Assembly: GCA_002366795.1 (NCBI GenBank)
Contig: DFBX01000096.1
Span: 24,201 to 88,200, forward strand
Source: Rhodobacteraceae bacterium UBA3069
GTDB lineage: Bacteria > Pseudomonadota > Alphaproteobacteria > Rhodobacterales > Rhodobacteraceae
Direction of reading: 5' to 3'
Length of the DNA: 64,000 nucleotides
Position numbers and translations under genes: made by a program. Every line of letters begins with the position of its first letter. Within the stretch, counting starts at the first letter, position 1. The notes beneath the pieces were generated by a model. It was not told the origin of the DNA and ran no database searches. It saw only the letters and a list, made by a program, of their open reading frames with translations. Positions 16,597 through 25,691 of the stretch are shown here, in pieces.

Positions 16597-17793
16597 ATGT
16601 CCTTAAGTATCTATAAAGACATCGCGCATGCCTATGCTGCAGCGACCGAAAGGGCTCCGGGCCTGAAAGCCCGGTTTGCGGCTGCCGGATTCGATCCGGC
16701 AGCCGTTGAGACACTGGCGGATCTGACGCGTCTGCCGGTGATGAAAAAGGAAGAGCTGCTGAAGCTTCAGCGTGACGACCCGCCTTTCGGCGGGTTCCTC
16801 GGCTCTGATCTGAAGGATGTCGGGCGGATTTACGCCTCACCCGGCCCGATCTTCGAACCGTCGCTTTCGGGCGGCGGCGGGCACGGTCTGGACCTGCTGT
16901 TCAGGTCGGCCGGTGTGGGCGCAGGAGACATTATCCTGAACACCTGGATGTATCACCTCGTGCCGGCGGGGCTGTTGTTTGACGAAGCGGCGCAGGCCGC
17001 AGGCGCAACGGTCATTCCCGGTGGCGTAGGCAACACCGAACTTCAGGCACAGATCATCGTCGAAACCGGCGTGACTTCGATCTGCGCCTCGACCGCGTTC
17101 TTCCTGACGCTGGCCGACAAAGTGATCGAGACCTATGGCCGGGACGCCTGGAAGGTGAAGACCGCCTTCCTCGGGGGCGAGATGGGCGACTGGATGGCCA
17201 AACGCCGCCGGATCGAGGCGGATTATGGCGTGTCCACCTGGGCCGCCTATGCCACCGCCGATCTGGGTCTTGTCGCCTATGAGGATGGCGGCGAAGGCTA
17301 TGTGGCCCACCCCGACCGTGTGGTGCAAATCTGCAATCCGGTCAACGGAGAGCAGGTGTCCCATGGCGAGCCGGGCGAGGTTGTCGTAACAGCGCGTGAC
17401 GCCACTTGGCCAATGATCAGGTTTGGCACCGGCGACAGTGCATTTGCGCTGGAAAGCGACGAGGATGGCCGCGTCAGCCGTATTTCCGCGTTGCAGGGCC
17501 GGGTCGGCGCGGCGGTCAAGGTTCGCGAGATATTTGTCTATCCTCGCGCGATCGAGGAAGTCGTCATCGCCACGCCGGGTGCCAAGGCCGCGCAGGCCGT
17601 GGTGACGCGGGAAAACGATCGCGACATGATCCGCATTTCCCTTGTGCTTGAAGATAGCGCCGACGCAGCCGCGGCCGAAGCCGCCGGCGCCAAAGCTTTC
17701 AAACAGTATTCGAGAATTCGTGCCGACGCGGTAAGCGTCGTCGCGGAGTTGCCTGAGAATACTGACCTGATCGTCAACCAGAAAGACGGCTGA
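16597..17793 (+). CDS. PaaK-like (phenylacetate-CoA ligase family) protein with degenerate P-loop
   Basis: A 398-residue member of the phenylacetate-CoA ligase branch of adenylate-forming enzymes, recognised by the DLTRLPVMKKEEL N-terminal region, YATADLG in place of the YGxTE motif, MIRFGTGDSA and GRVGAAVKVREIFVYP near the C-terminus. The Ser/Thr/Gly-rich ATP loop (ASSGTTGxP in the paralogue at 39232) is replaced by YASPGPIFEPSLSGGGG (near residues 79-95). It may use a different phosphate loop or not be a ligase at all. Start chosen at 16597, after aaaggaggc. It is the last gene of the operon. Confidence 0.82.
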   Translation: MSLSIYKDIAHAYAAATERAPGLKARFAAAGFDPAAVETLADLTRLPVMKKEELLKLQRDDPPFGGFLGSDLKDVGRIYASPGPIFEPSLSGGGGHGLDLLFRSAGVGAGDIILNTWMYHLVPAGLLFDEAAQAAGATVIPGGVGNTELQAQIIVETGVTSICASTAFFLTLADKVIETYGRDAWKVKTAFLGGEMGDWMAKRRRIEADYGVSTWAAYATADLGLVAYEDGGEGYVAHPDRVVQICNPVNGEQVSHGEPGEVVVTARDATWPMIRFGTGDSAFALESDEDGRVSRISALQGRVGAAVKVREIFVYPRAIEEVVIATPGAKAAQAVVTRENDRDMIRISLVLEDSADAAAAEAAGAKAFKQYSRIRADAVSVVAELPENTDLIVNQKDG

Positions 17794-17834
17794 GAACGTT
17801 TCCGAAGCAACCGTGATCAGCGGCCGGAATAGTA

Positions 17835-17862
17835 GAGGGCGGCGGGGTGACCTGCCGCCCTC
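17835..17862 (+). terminator. Hairpin at the end of the 12302-17793 operon
   Basis: GAGGGCGGC pairs perfectly with GCCGCCCTC around a 10-base loop, 41 bp after the stop of the PaaK-like gene. It is followed by ATTCGT rather than a T-run, so termination would be weak or Rho-assisted. It may serve both converging transcripts. Confidence 0.5.
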
Positions 17863-17867
17863 ATTCG

Positions 17868-18240
17868 TCAGGCGCAGAGCGCATCCTTCACAGCATGGTA
17901 TTCCCGCTCGAGGCGGTCGACGTAGTCCGCCGTGGTTGTCACCGCGTGCACTGCACAAACCCCCTGGGCGCTGCCCCAGATGTTGAGGCAGGCCTTGGGG
18001 CGGATGTCGCCGGTGGCCGGATTGAGCTTGTTGCCCTCACCGGTCTGGTTGTCTGTACCCAGCCCGACGGCCCGGACCGATGGTTCGATATCACTGACGT
18101 TCACGCCGCTGAAGTGGCTGCGTAGAGAATGTCATCGCCCCGCCGTGCACGATCATCTGCTTGTAGGTTTCCGCGGCGACAGCTTCGCTCGTCGCGATGA
18201 ACCGCGAGCCGCGCCAAATGACGGGGCCACCCACGTTGCA
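17868..18240 (-). pseudogene. Nitronate monooxygenase 3' relic, frameshifted
   Basis: On the complementary strand, three consecutive frames together give the C-terminal part of a 2-nitropropane dioxygenase/nitronate monooxygenase: IWRGSRFIATSEAVAAETYKQM in one frame, DDILYA in the next, and SHFSGVNVSDIEPSV...KACLNIWGSAQGV...VDRLEREY in a third, ending at the TGA at 17868. Family members read similarly (W-x-G-T-R-F, T-D-x-F-S-G-V, I-W-x-A-G-Q-G-V). At least two frameshifts and loss of the N-terminal two thirds make it non-functional. It abuts the dehydrogenase at 18293. Confidence 0.7.
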
Positions 18241-18292
18241 ACTCCACTGCCTGCGTGCGGTGTGACCGAATACCGGAGTCGGGCACCTGTTT

Positions 18293-19459
18293 TCAGAACG
18301 CGCTCAAACCCGTCAGGTTTCGTCCGATGACCAGCTTCTGAATTTCGGTGGTACCATCCGGGATCGGCATGACCTTTGCATTGCGGAAATGCCGTTCGAC
18401 AGGAAACTCCTTGGTGATGCCGTTGCCTCCATGGATTTGCACAGCCTTTCCGGCGATTTCGACAGCCATCTCCGTCGCATACCATTTCGCCATCGAAGTC
18501 TGGGTGTCGCAGCGCACGCCCAGATCCAGAAGTTGCAGCCCACGCTGGCACAGAAGCCGCGCGGCATCGAGATGGGTGGCCATGTCGGCCAGATAGCCTT
18601 GGATCAATTGGTGCCCGCCGATCGGCTTGCCATGCTGCTCGCGCTCTTTGGAATACCGGACGGCGCATTCCAGCGCTGCCTGGGCAATACCAATGCTCGT
18701 CAGACCGACGAAAACCCGCGCGCTTTCGAACAGCTTCAATGTCTGGAACAGACCGCCGCCGGAGTTGCCCAGAACGTGGGCTTCTGTCGTTTCGGCCCGG
18801 TCAAAGAACAATTCGCAGGTCGATGCACCGACAAGCCCCAATTTGCGCAACTCGCGGCTTTCATAGCCGCCCTTGTCGCGATCGACGATGACCATGGAAA
18901 TCCCGTCATCGAGGTTACAGACCACGATGGCAAAGTCCGATTGCGCGCCGTTGGAAATCCAGAGCTTCTGTCCGGTGACGAAAATCTTGTCGCCCTCGCG
19001 TTCCGCACGGGTCTTGACCTCGCGCACGTTCGAGCCGACCTCCGGCTCGGAAATGCAGGTGGCGCAGATGCGTTCGCTGCGCAGGAGCGGCCCAAGATAC
19101 GCCTCTTTCTGCGCCGCGTCGCCCAGAAGGTTGACCGCAAATACGGCGTGGCCCTGAATCAGCACCGCAATCGCCAGATCGGCCCAGATGCGGGCCAGTT
19201 CCTCGTAAAGGATGCCATAGGTCATGCGGTCGATCCCTGCGCCGCCGTCCTCTTCCGTTATCAGGCCGCTGATCAGCCCGAATTCCTCGACCTTGGCGAA
19301 CAGGGATTTCAGGGTCTCCGCATCGGGCGGGTGACCAAGTTGTTCGTATTTCTCGGCCAGCGGGGCGAACTCTGCCAATGCCATCTTGCGGAAGTTTTCC
19401 AGCAACATGCGTTGCTCGTCTGTATAGATTGCCTGAGCGGCGGCGATCACATTTTCCAT
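18293..19459 (-). CDS. Acyl-CoA dehydrogenase
   Basis: A 388-residue dehydrogenase with CISEPEVGSNVREV, KLWISNGAQSDFAIVV and a C-terminal IPDGTTEIQKLVIGR carrying the expected catalytic Glu. It is the third gene of a three-gene operon (crotonase, thiolase, dehydrogenase) on this strand, 17 bp after the thiolase stop. No copy of the TCTAACA palindrome is seen upstream of that operon, so its control may differ from the main regulon. Confidence 0.92.
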   Translation of the reverse strand: MENVIAAAQAIYTDEQRMLLENFRKMALAEFAPLAEKYEQLGHPPDAETLKSLFAKVEEFGLISGLITEEDGGAGIDRMTYGILYEELARIWADLAIAVLIQGHAVFAVNLLGDAAQKEAYLGPLLRSERICATCISEPEVGSNVREVKTRAEREGDKIFVTGQKLWISNGAQSDFAIVVCNLDDGISMVIVDRDKGGYESRELRKLGLVGASTCELFFDRAETTEAHVLGNSGGGLFQTLKLFESARVFVGLTSIGIAQAALECAVRYSKEREQHGKPIGGHQLIQGYLADMATHLDAARLLCQRGLQLLDLGVRCDTQTSMAKWYATEMAVEIAGKAVQIHGGNGITKEFPVERHFRNAKVMPIPDGTTEIQKLVIGRNLTGLSAF

Positions 19460-19476
19460 TTTTTCTTTTCCTTGTT

Positions 19477-20715
19477 TCAGCGACCTAGAATGGTGACGCA
19501 GGCGGCGGCTTCTTCGACGCCGTGCAGGCCGCCACCGTTTTCGGCAATGGCGTTCTGCGCGCCTTCGACCTGGCGTGCGCCGGCTTCGCCGCGCAGCTGT
19601 GTGACCAATTCAAAAACCTGGCCGATCCCGGTGGCCCCGACCGGGTGCCCCTTGGATTCCAAACCGCCGGAGGGGTTCACCGGGATACGTCCGCCGATTG
19701 TGGTTTCTCCGCGCAGGCTGGCCGGGCCACCCTCGCCGAATTCGACAAAGCCCAGATTCTCGATCTGGATCACCTCGCCCACGGCGGTGGCGTCATGCAC
19801 CTCGGCCAATGACATGTCCTTGGGGCCAAGACCGGCCTGCTCATAGGCCTGAAGTGCCGCCAAGCGAGTCAGGTGGTTCTTGTAATCCTCGGGCGGACGG
19901 TCGGTGCCGGAGCGCAAGATCGCGGCCTTGACCTTTATCGCGCGGGCTGGATCGAGGACCAGCCGTTTAAGCCCTTCACCGGTGCAAAGCACCGCCGCCG
20001 CCGCGCCGTCCGAAATGGGGGCGCACATCGGCAGCGTGAGCGGAAAGGTAATAGGTGGCGCGGCCAGCACCTGATCAATGCTCATGGAGTCGCGGTATTG
20101 GGCCAACGGGTTATGCGCAGAATGCGCATGGTTCTTGGCAGAAACGGCGGCAAACTGTTCTTGCGTGGTTCCGAAGGTTTTCATGTGCAGCCGCGCAAAA
20201 CCGGCGTAGACATCCATGAACACGCTATAGGGCTTGGGCGATTTCGACCCTTCGGGTTCCTCGATACCGGCACCCAGATCGGCGAGGCGCTGCGCGACCT
20301 CTTCGCCGTTGCTGACGTCCCAACCGCTGTCAAAGGCCGAAAACATCAGCGCGCGGTCGTCGGAATACATTTTCTCGGCGCCCACGGCCAAGCAGCACTC
20401 GCCATTGCCGGCCTTGAGGAAATCCACCGCCAACTTGAACCCGGTCGAGGCGCTGGCGCAGGCGTTTTCGACATTCACCACCGGAATGCCCTGAATGCCC
20501 ATTTCACGCAGCGCAATTTCGCCGCGGATCATGTGTTGGCCTTCCATATGGCCCTGCACCGCGTTCGAGAAAAACGCGCCGTCGATACGATCAGCCGCCA
20601 GTCCGGCATCCGAAAGTGCGGCAGCGACGGCCTCGCCCGTCATGTTCTTGATGGTTTTGTCCCGGAATTTCCCGAACGGCGTCATCCCGACGCCAACGAC
20701 ATAAATATCCTGCAT
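19477..20715 (-). CDS. SCP-x type thiolase (acetyl-CoA acetyltransferase family)
   Basis: A 412-residue thiolase of the sterol-carrier-protein-x branch. The nucleophile Cys86 lies in NVENACASAS, and the C-terminal GHPVGATG motif is at residues 356-363, with NPSGGLESKG before it. It should cleave a 3-oxoacyl-CoA, typically with a 2-methyl branch, to a shortened acyl-CoA plus acetyl- or propionyl-CoA. Contrast the Cys-less homologue at 9054. It lies 16 bp downstream of a crotonase gene. Confidence 0.92.
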   Translation of the reverse strand: MQDIYVVGVGMTPFGKFRDKTIKNMTGEAVAAALSDAGLAADRIDGAFFSNAVQGHMEGQHMIRGEIALREMGIQGIPVVNVENACASASTGFKLAVDFLKAGNGECCLAVGAEKMYSDDRALMFSAFDSGWDVSNGEEVAQRLADLGAGIEEPEGSKSPKPYSVFMDVYAGFARLHMKTFGTTQEQFAAVSAKNHAHSAHNPLAQYRDSMSIDQVLAAPPITFPLTLPMCAPISDGAAAAVLCTGEGLKRLVLDPARAIKVKAAILRSGTDRPPEDYKNHLTRLAALQAYEQAGLGPKDMSLAEVHDATAVGEVIQIENLGFVEFGEGGPASLRGETTIGGRIPVNPSGGLESKGHPVGATGIGQVFELVTQLRGEAGARQVEGAQNAIAENGGGLHGVEEAAACVTILGR

Positions 20716-20731
20716 CCTACAGTCTCCTTAT

Positions 20732-21520
20732 TCAGTAACCGCGAAACTGCGGTTTGCGTTTTTCATTAAAAGCCGTCAGCCCTTCGCGCATGTCCCACGA
20801 CCGCATATGCGCGCGCAGGTTCAGCATTTCTTCGGCCAACGCGGCGGTTTCGTCCACGTTCAGCGACCGGTTGGCGACCGCCTTCATGCGGCGCAGCACG
20901 GCGGGGCTCTTGTTGGATAGCTTGTCGGTGAAGGCCTGAACGGCATCGCGCAACTTTGAGTCTGCGACGACCTTGTTGACCAGCCCCCAGTCCATCATTT
21001 CCCGCGCCGACACGTTCTCACCTGAGAACAACAGGTATTTCGCGCGATTCAATCCAATCCGGCGCGGCAGGATCGCCGCGCCTCCCGCACCCGGAAAGAC
21101 GCCGAAATTGGAATGGGCATCGCCCAACTGCGCGCTTTCGGCGGCAAAGACCAGATCGCAGGCCATCACCATTTCAAGGCCGCCCGCCATGGCGAGCCCG
21201 TTCACGGCGGCGATCACAGGCTTGGGGCCATGACGCATCAGACCGAAGGTGTGATCGACGAGATCGAGAAGGTCGGGCTCGCCGGGTTCATGCTTGGCAC
21301 CTGCCACTTCCTTCAGATCGGCACCCGCGCAGAAAGCGCGGCCCGATCCGGTCAGAACAATGGCGCGCACTGCATCGTCGACAATCGCGGTTTCCAGAGC
21401 GGCGGTCATTTCGCGCAGCATCTGCGTCGACATTGCGTTCAAGTGTTCGGCCCGCTGGAAGGTGATCCATTCGGTCCGCTCCAGGCGTTCCACGGACAGG
21501 GTTTTGGGTGCTTCAGTCAA
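20732..21520 (-). CDS. Enoyl-CoA hydratase/isomerase family protein
   Basis: A crotonase-fold protein of about 262 residues, with GRAFCAGADLKEV and NGLAMAGGLEMVMACDLVFA. The first canonical Glu (GGLE) is present; the second position is His (GDAH). I place the start at a TTG at 21520, 7-8 bp after caggagc; an ATG 11 codons upstream (21553) is possible but lacks a ribosome site. First gene of the operon that includes the SCP-x thiolase and a dehydrogenase, and divergent from the racemase-like gene at 21636. Confidence 0.8.
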   Translation of the reverse strand: MTEAPKTLSVERLERTEWITFQRAEHLNAMSTQMLREMTAALETAIVDDAVRAIVLTGSGRAFCAGADLKEVAGAKHEPGEPDLLDLVDHTFGLMRHGPKPVIAAVNGLAMAGGLEMVMACDLVFAAESAQLGDAHSNFGVFPGAGGAAILPRRIGLNRAKYLLFSGENVSAREMMDWGLVNKVVADSKLRDAVQAFTDKLSNKSPAVLRRMKAVANRSLNVDETAALAEEMLNLRAHMRSWDMREGLTAFNEKRKPQFRGY

Positions 21521-21635
21521 GGTAAGCTCCTGAAATAAAACGAATAATAGCATTTAGCGGTTGCTTTCCGCGGCGGATTGCGCTGCTATGGGGTGGACCC
21601 GCACGCGGAAAAACAAACGAGACTTGGAGCCCGAT

Positions 21636-22739
21636 ATGAGCAATGCACCACTGGCCGGATTGAAAATACTTAGCCTCGCGGAACAATTTCCCGGCCCCTA
21701 CGCGACGATGCTTCTGTCGGACATGGGGGCCGAGGTCATCATGATTGAACGACCGGGGGGCGGCGATCCGGCCCGGCAGTTTCCGCCGTTGTTTCGGGCG
21801 CTGAACCGCGGCAAGCGCAGCGTGGCGCTCGATCTGAAATCGTCCGAGGGCTTGGCACAGTTTCGCACCCTTGTGGAATCTGCCGATGTCATCGTTGAAG
21901 GGTTCCGCCCCGGCAAACTCGCGGCGCTTGGCGCCGGATTCGAAGACCTGAGAAAGGTCAACCCGAAGCTCGTTTATGTCTCGATTTCGGGCTATGGGCA
22001 GGACGGCCCCTATCGCGACAGGGCGGGGCATGATCTGAGCTATGAAGGTGTTGGCGGGCTGTTGGCCGATCAGGCCGAAGCCGAACAGCCGGGACCGGTG
22101 CCGGGCTTGCCGTTGGCGGATGTCGGCGCGGCGCTGTTCGCGGCCATCGCGATCCTTTCGGCGACACTGTCGAGCCAGCGAACGGGGCAGGGGCGTTACG
22201 TGGATGTCTCCATGTCCGATGCGGTGGTCTCGATGCTCACCGCCTTTCTGGTGCCCGCAGCCAATGGCACGCCTCTGGGCGAGTTCATCGCCGAGCCGGC
22301 CTATGGCGTGTTCACTTGCAAGGACGGCAAGCTGATGACGCTGTCGATCGCGCATGAGGACTGGTTTTGGCAACCGCTCTGCGATGTGATCGGCAGGTTG
22401 GACCTCGCCGGGTTGAAAGGCCGCGACCGTGTCGCCCGAACGGACGAGTTGCGCGAAGAGATCGCGGCGGTTCTGGTCGGCAAGACGCGCGCCGACTGGG
22501 GCGACCTGTTTGACAAGGCGGGCGTGCCCTGGGGACCGCTCAATTCGCTGGTCGAAACGCTGGATGACCCGCATGTGCGCGCGCGCCAGTTGCTGCGCAC
22601 CATCGCTCACGACAGCGGCAAGACAGAAACCTTCTTGGTGCAGCCGCTGAAGTTCGACAATTTCGAATCCGAAATAACGGGTTTGCCGCCCGAGATCGGG
22701 GCCGACAATGAAAGCGTCTTTGCGGGCGGCTCCGACTAA
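21636..22739 (+). CDS. Alpha-methylacyl-CoA racemase-like CaiB/BaiF protein
   Basis: A 367-residue family III CoA-transferase-fold protein. RAGHDLSYEGVGG carries His132-Asp133 and LPLADVG carries Asp162, the racemase acid/base arrangement rather than the transferase one. Start chosen at MSNAPLAG (21636), preceded by ggag; the reading frame stays open for 25 codons upstream. It is a single gene between divergent and convergent neighbours. Two racemase-like genes in one cluster argue for a substrate with several methyl-branched centres. Confidence 0.82.
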   Translation: MSNAPLAGLKILSLAEQFPGPYATMLLSDMGAEVIMIERPGGGDPARQFPPLFRALNRGKRSVALDLKSSEGLAQFRTLVESADVIVEGFRPGKLAALGAGFEDLRKVNPKLVYVSISGYGQDGPYRDRAGHDLSYEGVGGLLADQAEAEQPGPVPGLPLADVGAALFAAIAILSATLSSQRTGQGRYVDVSMSDAVVSMLTAFLVPAANGTPLGEFIAEPAYGVFTCKDGKLMTLSIAHEDWFWQPLCDVIGRLDLAGLKGRDRVARTDELREEIAAVLVGKTRADWGDLFDKAGVPWGPLNSLVETLDDPHVRARQLLRTIAHDSGKTETFLVQPLKFDNFESEITGLPPEIGADNESVFAGGSD

Positions 22740-22761
22740 CGGCAGCCGCCCACTTAGGGCT

Positions 22762-23550
22762 TTAGCAGGCAAAGGAATACCCGCCATTCACCGGATATGT
22801 TTGTCCGGTGATCCAACTGGCGGCATCCGAGCACAGGAACAGGATCATACCAGCCGGGTCTTCCGGCTCGCCAAGGCGGCGGATCACATATTGCGATAGC
22901 GCCCGCTTTTCGGTCTCTGCATCCGGGATCAGATCGGCGACAGCGGGGGTTCTCGTGCCGCCCAGGGCGACGCAATTCGCGGTGATCCCGAACCGGCCGC
23001 CGGCCTTTGCAATGGCGCGCATAAAGCCTGCCGCCCCGGCCTTGGCACCGGAGTAAACCGCCAGATGCGGCTCTCCGACGCGGCCTGCATCGGAAATGAC
23101 TGTCACAATGCGCCCGTAGCCGCCCTTGACCATCAGCGGCATGGCGTGGCGGGTGCAGTTCAGCACGCCGTCGAAATTGGTGGCCATCCAACGGCGCCAT
23201 TCGTCGGGATCCGATTCCCAGAACGGCACAAGATCGTCAAGCCGCGACGTTGGTCCGGCGTTGCCAGCATTGTTGACCAGAATATCCACACTGCCAAAGG
23301 TTTCCTGCGCCGTGGCAAAAGCCGCGCCGACAGCGTCATAGTCGGATACGTCGAACGCCAGCGGCAGCGCCTTTGCGCCCGCCGCTTCCACTTCTGCGGC
23401 AACGCTTTCGGCGCGCTCGGCGTGAAAATCGTTGATTACAACGGCGCCCGCGCCGTGCTGGGCCAGATACAGCGCGACCTGACGGCCCACGCCTTGTCCT
23501 GCACCGGTTACAAATGCGGTGCGTCCCTTGATGTCGAGTAGTTCACTCAT
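22762..23550 (-). CDS. Short-chain dehydrogenase/reductase
   Basis: A 262-residue classical SDR: nucleotide loop TGAGQGVG, NNAGN, and a Ser...YSGAK catalytic segment (VYSGAKAGAAGF). It would interconvert a hydroxy- and oxo-acyl-CoA with NAD(P). The start at MSELLDIKG is chosen by homology with SDR N-termini and a gggaaat ribosome site. It is the last gene of the ABC-importer operon, 13 bp after livF. Confidence 0.88.
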   Translation of the reverse strand: MSELLDIKGRTAFVTGAGQGVGRQVALYLAQHGAGAVVINDFHAERAESVAAEVEAAGAKALPLAFDVSDYDAVGAAFATAQETFGSVDILVNNAGNAGPTSRLDDLVPFWESDPDEWRRWMATNFDGVLNCTRHAMPLMVKGGYGRIVTVISDAGRVGEPHLAVYSGAKAGAAGFMRAIAKAGGRFGITANCVALGGTRTPAVADLIPDAETEKRALSQYVIRRLGEPEDPAGMILFLCSDAASWITGQTYPVNGGYSFAC

Positions 23551-23563
23551 TGTATTTCCCTTC

Positions 23564-24355
23564 TTATCCCAGCCATCTTTTGCGGCGCCGATAGTGTTTG
23601 ATCTCGCGATAGCTCTTGCGTTCACCGGAGGCGGTGACACCGAGATAGAATTCCTTGATGTCTTCGTTATCGGCGAGCTTGTCAGCCGGGCCGTCCATCA
23701 CGATACGCCCGTTCTCCATCACATAGGCATAGTCGGCGATCGACAGCGCTGCGGCGCTGTTCTGTTCGACCAGGAAGAACGTTGTGCCTTCCGATTTGAG
23801 TTGCTTGAGCACCTCGTAGACATCCCGAATCATCATGGGCGCCAGTCCCAGCGACGGCTCGTCGATCGCGATGATTTTTGGGTTCGCCATCATGGCCCGG
23901 CCGATCAGCAGCAGTTGCTGTTCGCCGCCGGACATGAAACCGGAGGTGCGGTTGCGCAGGTCCGCAAGGCGAGGCATCAGGGTATAAACATGATCCAGCC
24001 GGTTTTTCAGTTCGGCGGAATTGGGCACCATATGCCCGCCCACGATCAGATTCTGCTCAGAAGTCAGATGACGCAACACGCGCCGACCTTCCATCACATG
24101 GATCAGGCCGTTCTTCACAACATTCGACGCTTCCATGTTCTGAACAGGCGTGCCGTTCAGCATGATGGACCCCGCGGAAACGGTTCCGTCCTCGGATTTT
24201 AGCGTTCCGGAAATGGCCTTGAGCGTTGTACTTTTACCCGCGCCATTGCCGCCAAGAAGAGCAACACATTGACCTTCGCGTACTGTCATGGACACACCTT
24301 TGAGCGCCAAGATGACGTCTGAATAGGTCACTTCTACGTTGTTGAGTTCCAGCAT
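23564..24355 (-). CDS. livF: Branched-chain amino acid-type ABC transporter ATP-binding protein LivF
   Basis: A 263-residue ATPase with Walker A GGNGAGKST (residues 35-43), signature FMSGGEQQLLLIGRAMM and Walker B IIAIDEPSLGLAP. With LivG it powers the LivHM permease. The C-terminus SYREIKHYRRRKRWLG is unusually basic. It follows the binding-protein gene by 62 bp containing a strong hairpin. Confidence 0.93.
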   Translation of the reverse strand: MLELNNVEVTYSDVILALKGVSMTVREGQCVALLGGNGAGKSTTLKAISGTLKSEDGTVSAGSIMLNGTPVQNMEASNVVKNGLIHVMEGRRVLRHLTSEQNLIVGGHMVPNSAELKNRLDHVYTLMPRLADLRNRTSGFMSGGEQQLLLIGRAMMANPKIIAIDEPSLGLAPMMIRDVYEVLKQLKSEGTTFFLVEQNSAAALSIADYAYVMENGRIVMDGPADKLADNEDIKEFYLGVTASGERKSYREIKHYRRRKRWLG

Positions 24356-24385
24356 GGTCTTTGTGCCCGGGGCTGAGGATCAGGA

Positions 24386-24409
24386 CGGGCGCCGCGATTG
24401 CGGCGCCCG
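24386..24409 (-). other. Strong GC hairpin between the livK-like and livF genes
   Basis: CGGGCGCCGC pairs perfectly with GCGGCGCCCG around a GATT loop, just downstream (minus strand) of the binding-protein stop. No T-run follows. Such hairpins after binding-protein genes usually raise their mRNA level over downstream ATPase genes. Compare 1473-1498. Confidence 0.6.
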
Positions 24410-24417
24410 GATTCGAT

Positions 24418-25656
24418 TTACCATTTATGAATGTTGGGAACGTCGACGCCGGTTGCTTCGATGACGATCTTGCCATCCTTGACGGTGCCCACATTCACCT
24501 TAAGGCCTTCCAACGGGAAAGGCGCTTCGGGGGTGAAGGACAAGGTCGGCAGGAACCCGAAAGTTTCCTCGGTGGTGATCGGCGCAGCAAAAAGCGCCTC
24601 GCGCACCAACTCGCCGGTCAGGCCTTCTGCACCGTTCTTTTCAATCGCGTGCTGGATCACGGTCACGGTATAGAGACCCTGAGAAACACCCATGGCGGTC
24701 ACAACGTTCCAAGGCGCCTCGAGACCATGATCCGCAGCCAGTGTCTCGTAGAATTGCCGCGCGGTGGTATCCTCTTCGGCCGCAATCGCCATGCCGTAGG
24801 CTTCGTAATCGCCTTCGAGCTGCTCAAGTCCGCCAAGTGCGCCGCCAGAGGCAGGCAGCCCGTTATGCGAGCTCATCATGATCGGGATGTCGGCACCGTT
24901 CGCCTGCAACCCGCGTTTCGCTGCAACCACGATCGACGTGTTTGTCTGAATGATCAGCGCTTCGGCACCCGACCGTGCGACGCGGCGCATCTGCGCCGTC
25001 AGGTCGGTCGGCTGCACTTCGGTATAGATGACCTCGACGAGTTCAAGCTCTTCAGGGTTCTCTTCGGCATGAAGCTCCAGACCCTTCGCCATATCGACAT
25101 AGGCAGGCGAGGCCTCAGAGGCCATAACTGCGAACTTGAGCGGCTCGTCACCGCCCCGCTGCTCTTTCATCCATGCGAGGAAGCCTGCGCTTTCATGTGA
25201 ATAGGTAGGACGCGGGTTGAAGATCCAGGCATCGGCCTTCCAGGCAAATCCGTAGCCTGCCGTAGCCATGAACATCGGGATTTTGTCTTCCGGCAGGCGT
25301 TCAGAAAGGGCGGCAACGTCCGGCCCGCCAAGCCCGACCACTGCAATCGGGTTGAGTTCTGATTTGATCCCCGGCCAAAGGCTCGCCACCTGTGCTGCGT
25401 CATAGCGGGTTTCGTAGTTCTTGAAGTTCAGCGTAACGCCAAGTTCCTTGCCTCGGGTCGCATTCCACCAAGTGAACACGGCCTCGCGTCCACCAGCCAG
25501 CACGGGCATGATATCGGCATAGGGGCCAGAAAAGTCCGAAAGCAGAGCCAGATTGTATGTCGTTTCCGCCTGCGCCTTGATCGGCATGGCTGCAGTGACT
25601 GCTATGGCACCCGCTGCCAGCAGGCCGCGAAGCCCGAGTCTTGTCTTGTAGGTCAT
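24418..25656 (-). CDS. ABC transporter substrate-binding protein, LivK-like
   Basis: A 412-residue periplasmic binding protein. The signal peptide runs MTYKTRLGLRGLLAAG... to an AQA-E cleavage site at residues 30/31; the mature part begins TTYNLALLSDFSGPYADIMP, typical of the family. The ATG at 25656 is favoured over one 13 codons upstream because ggaggaatt precedes it. It belongs to the livG-fadD-livH-livM-binding protein-livF-SDR operon. The ligand is probably the carboxylic acid activated by the ligase encoded in the same operon, not an amino acid; that is inference. Confidence 0.9.
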   Translation of the reverse strand: MTYKTRLGLRGLLAAGAIAVTAAMPIKAQAETTYNLALLSDFSGPYADIMPVLAGGREAVFTWWNATRGKELGVTLNFKNYETRYDAAQVASLWPGIKSELNPIAVVGLGGPDVAALSERLPEDKIPMFMATAGYGFAWKADAWIFNPRPTYSHESAGFLAWMKEQRGGDEPLKFAVMASEASPAYVDMAKGLELHAEENPEELELVEVIYTEVQPTDLTAQMRRVARSGAEALIIQTNTSIVVAAKRGLQANGADIPIMMSSHNGLPASGGALGGLEQLEGDYEAYGMAIAAEEDTTARQFYETLAADHGLEAPWNVVTAMGVSQGLYTVTVIQHAIEKNGAEGLTGELVREALFAAPITTEETFGFLPTLSFTPEAPFPLEGLKVNVGTVKDGKIVIEATGVDVPNIHKW

Positions 25657-25691
25657 TGTAATTCCTCCCAAGTTTGAAGCCGCCCTGTTCG

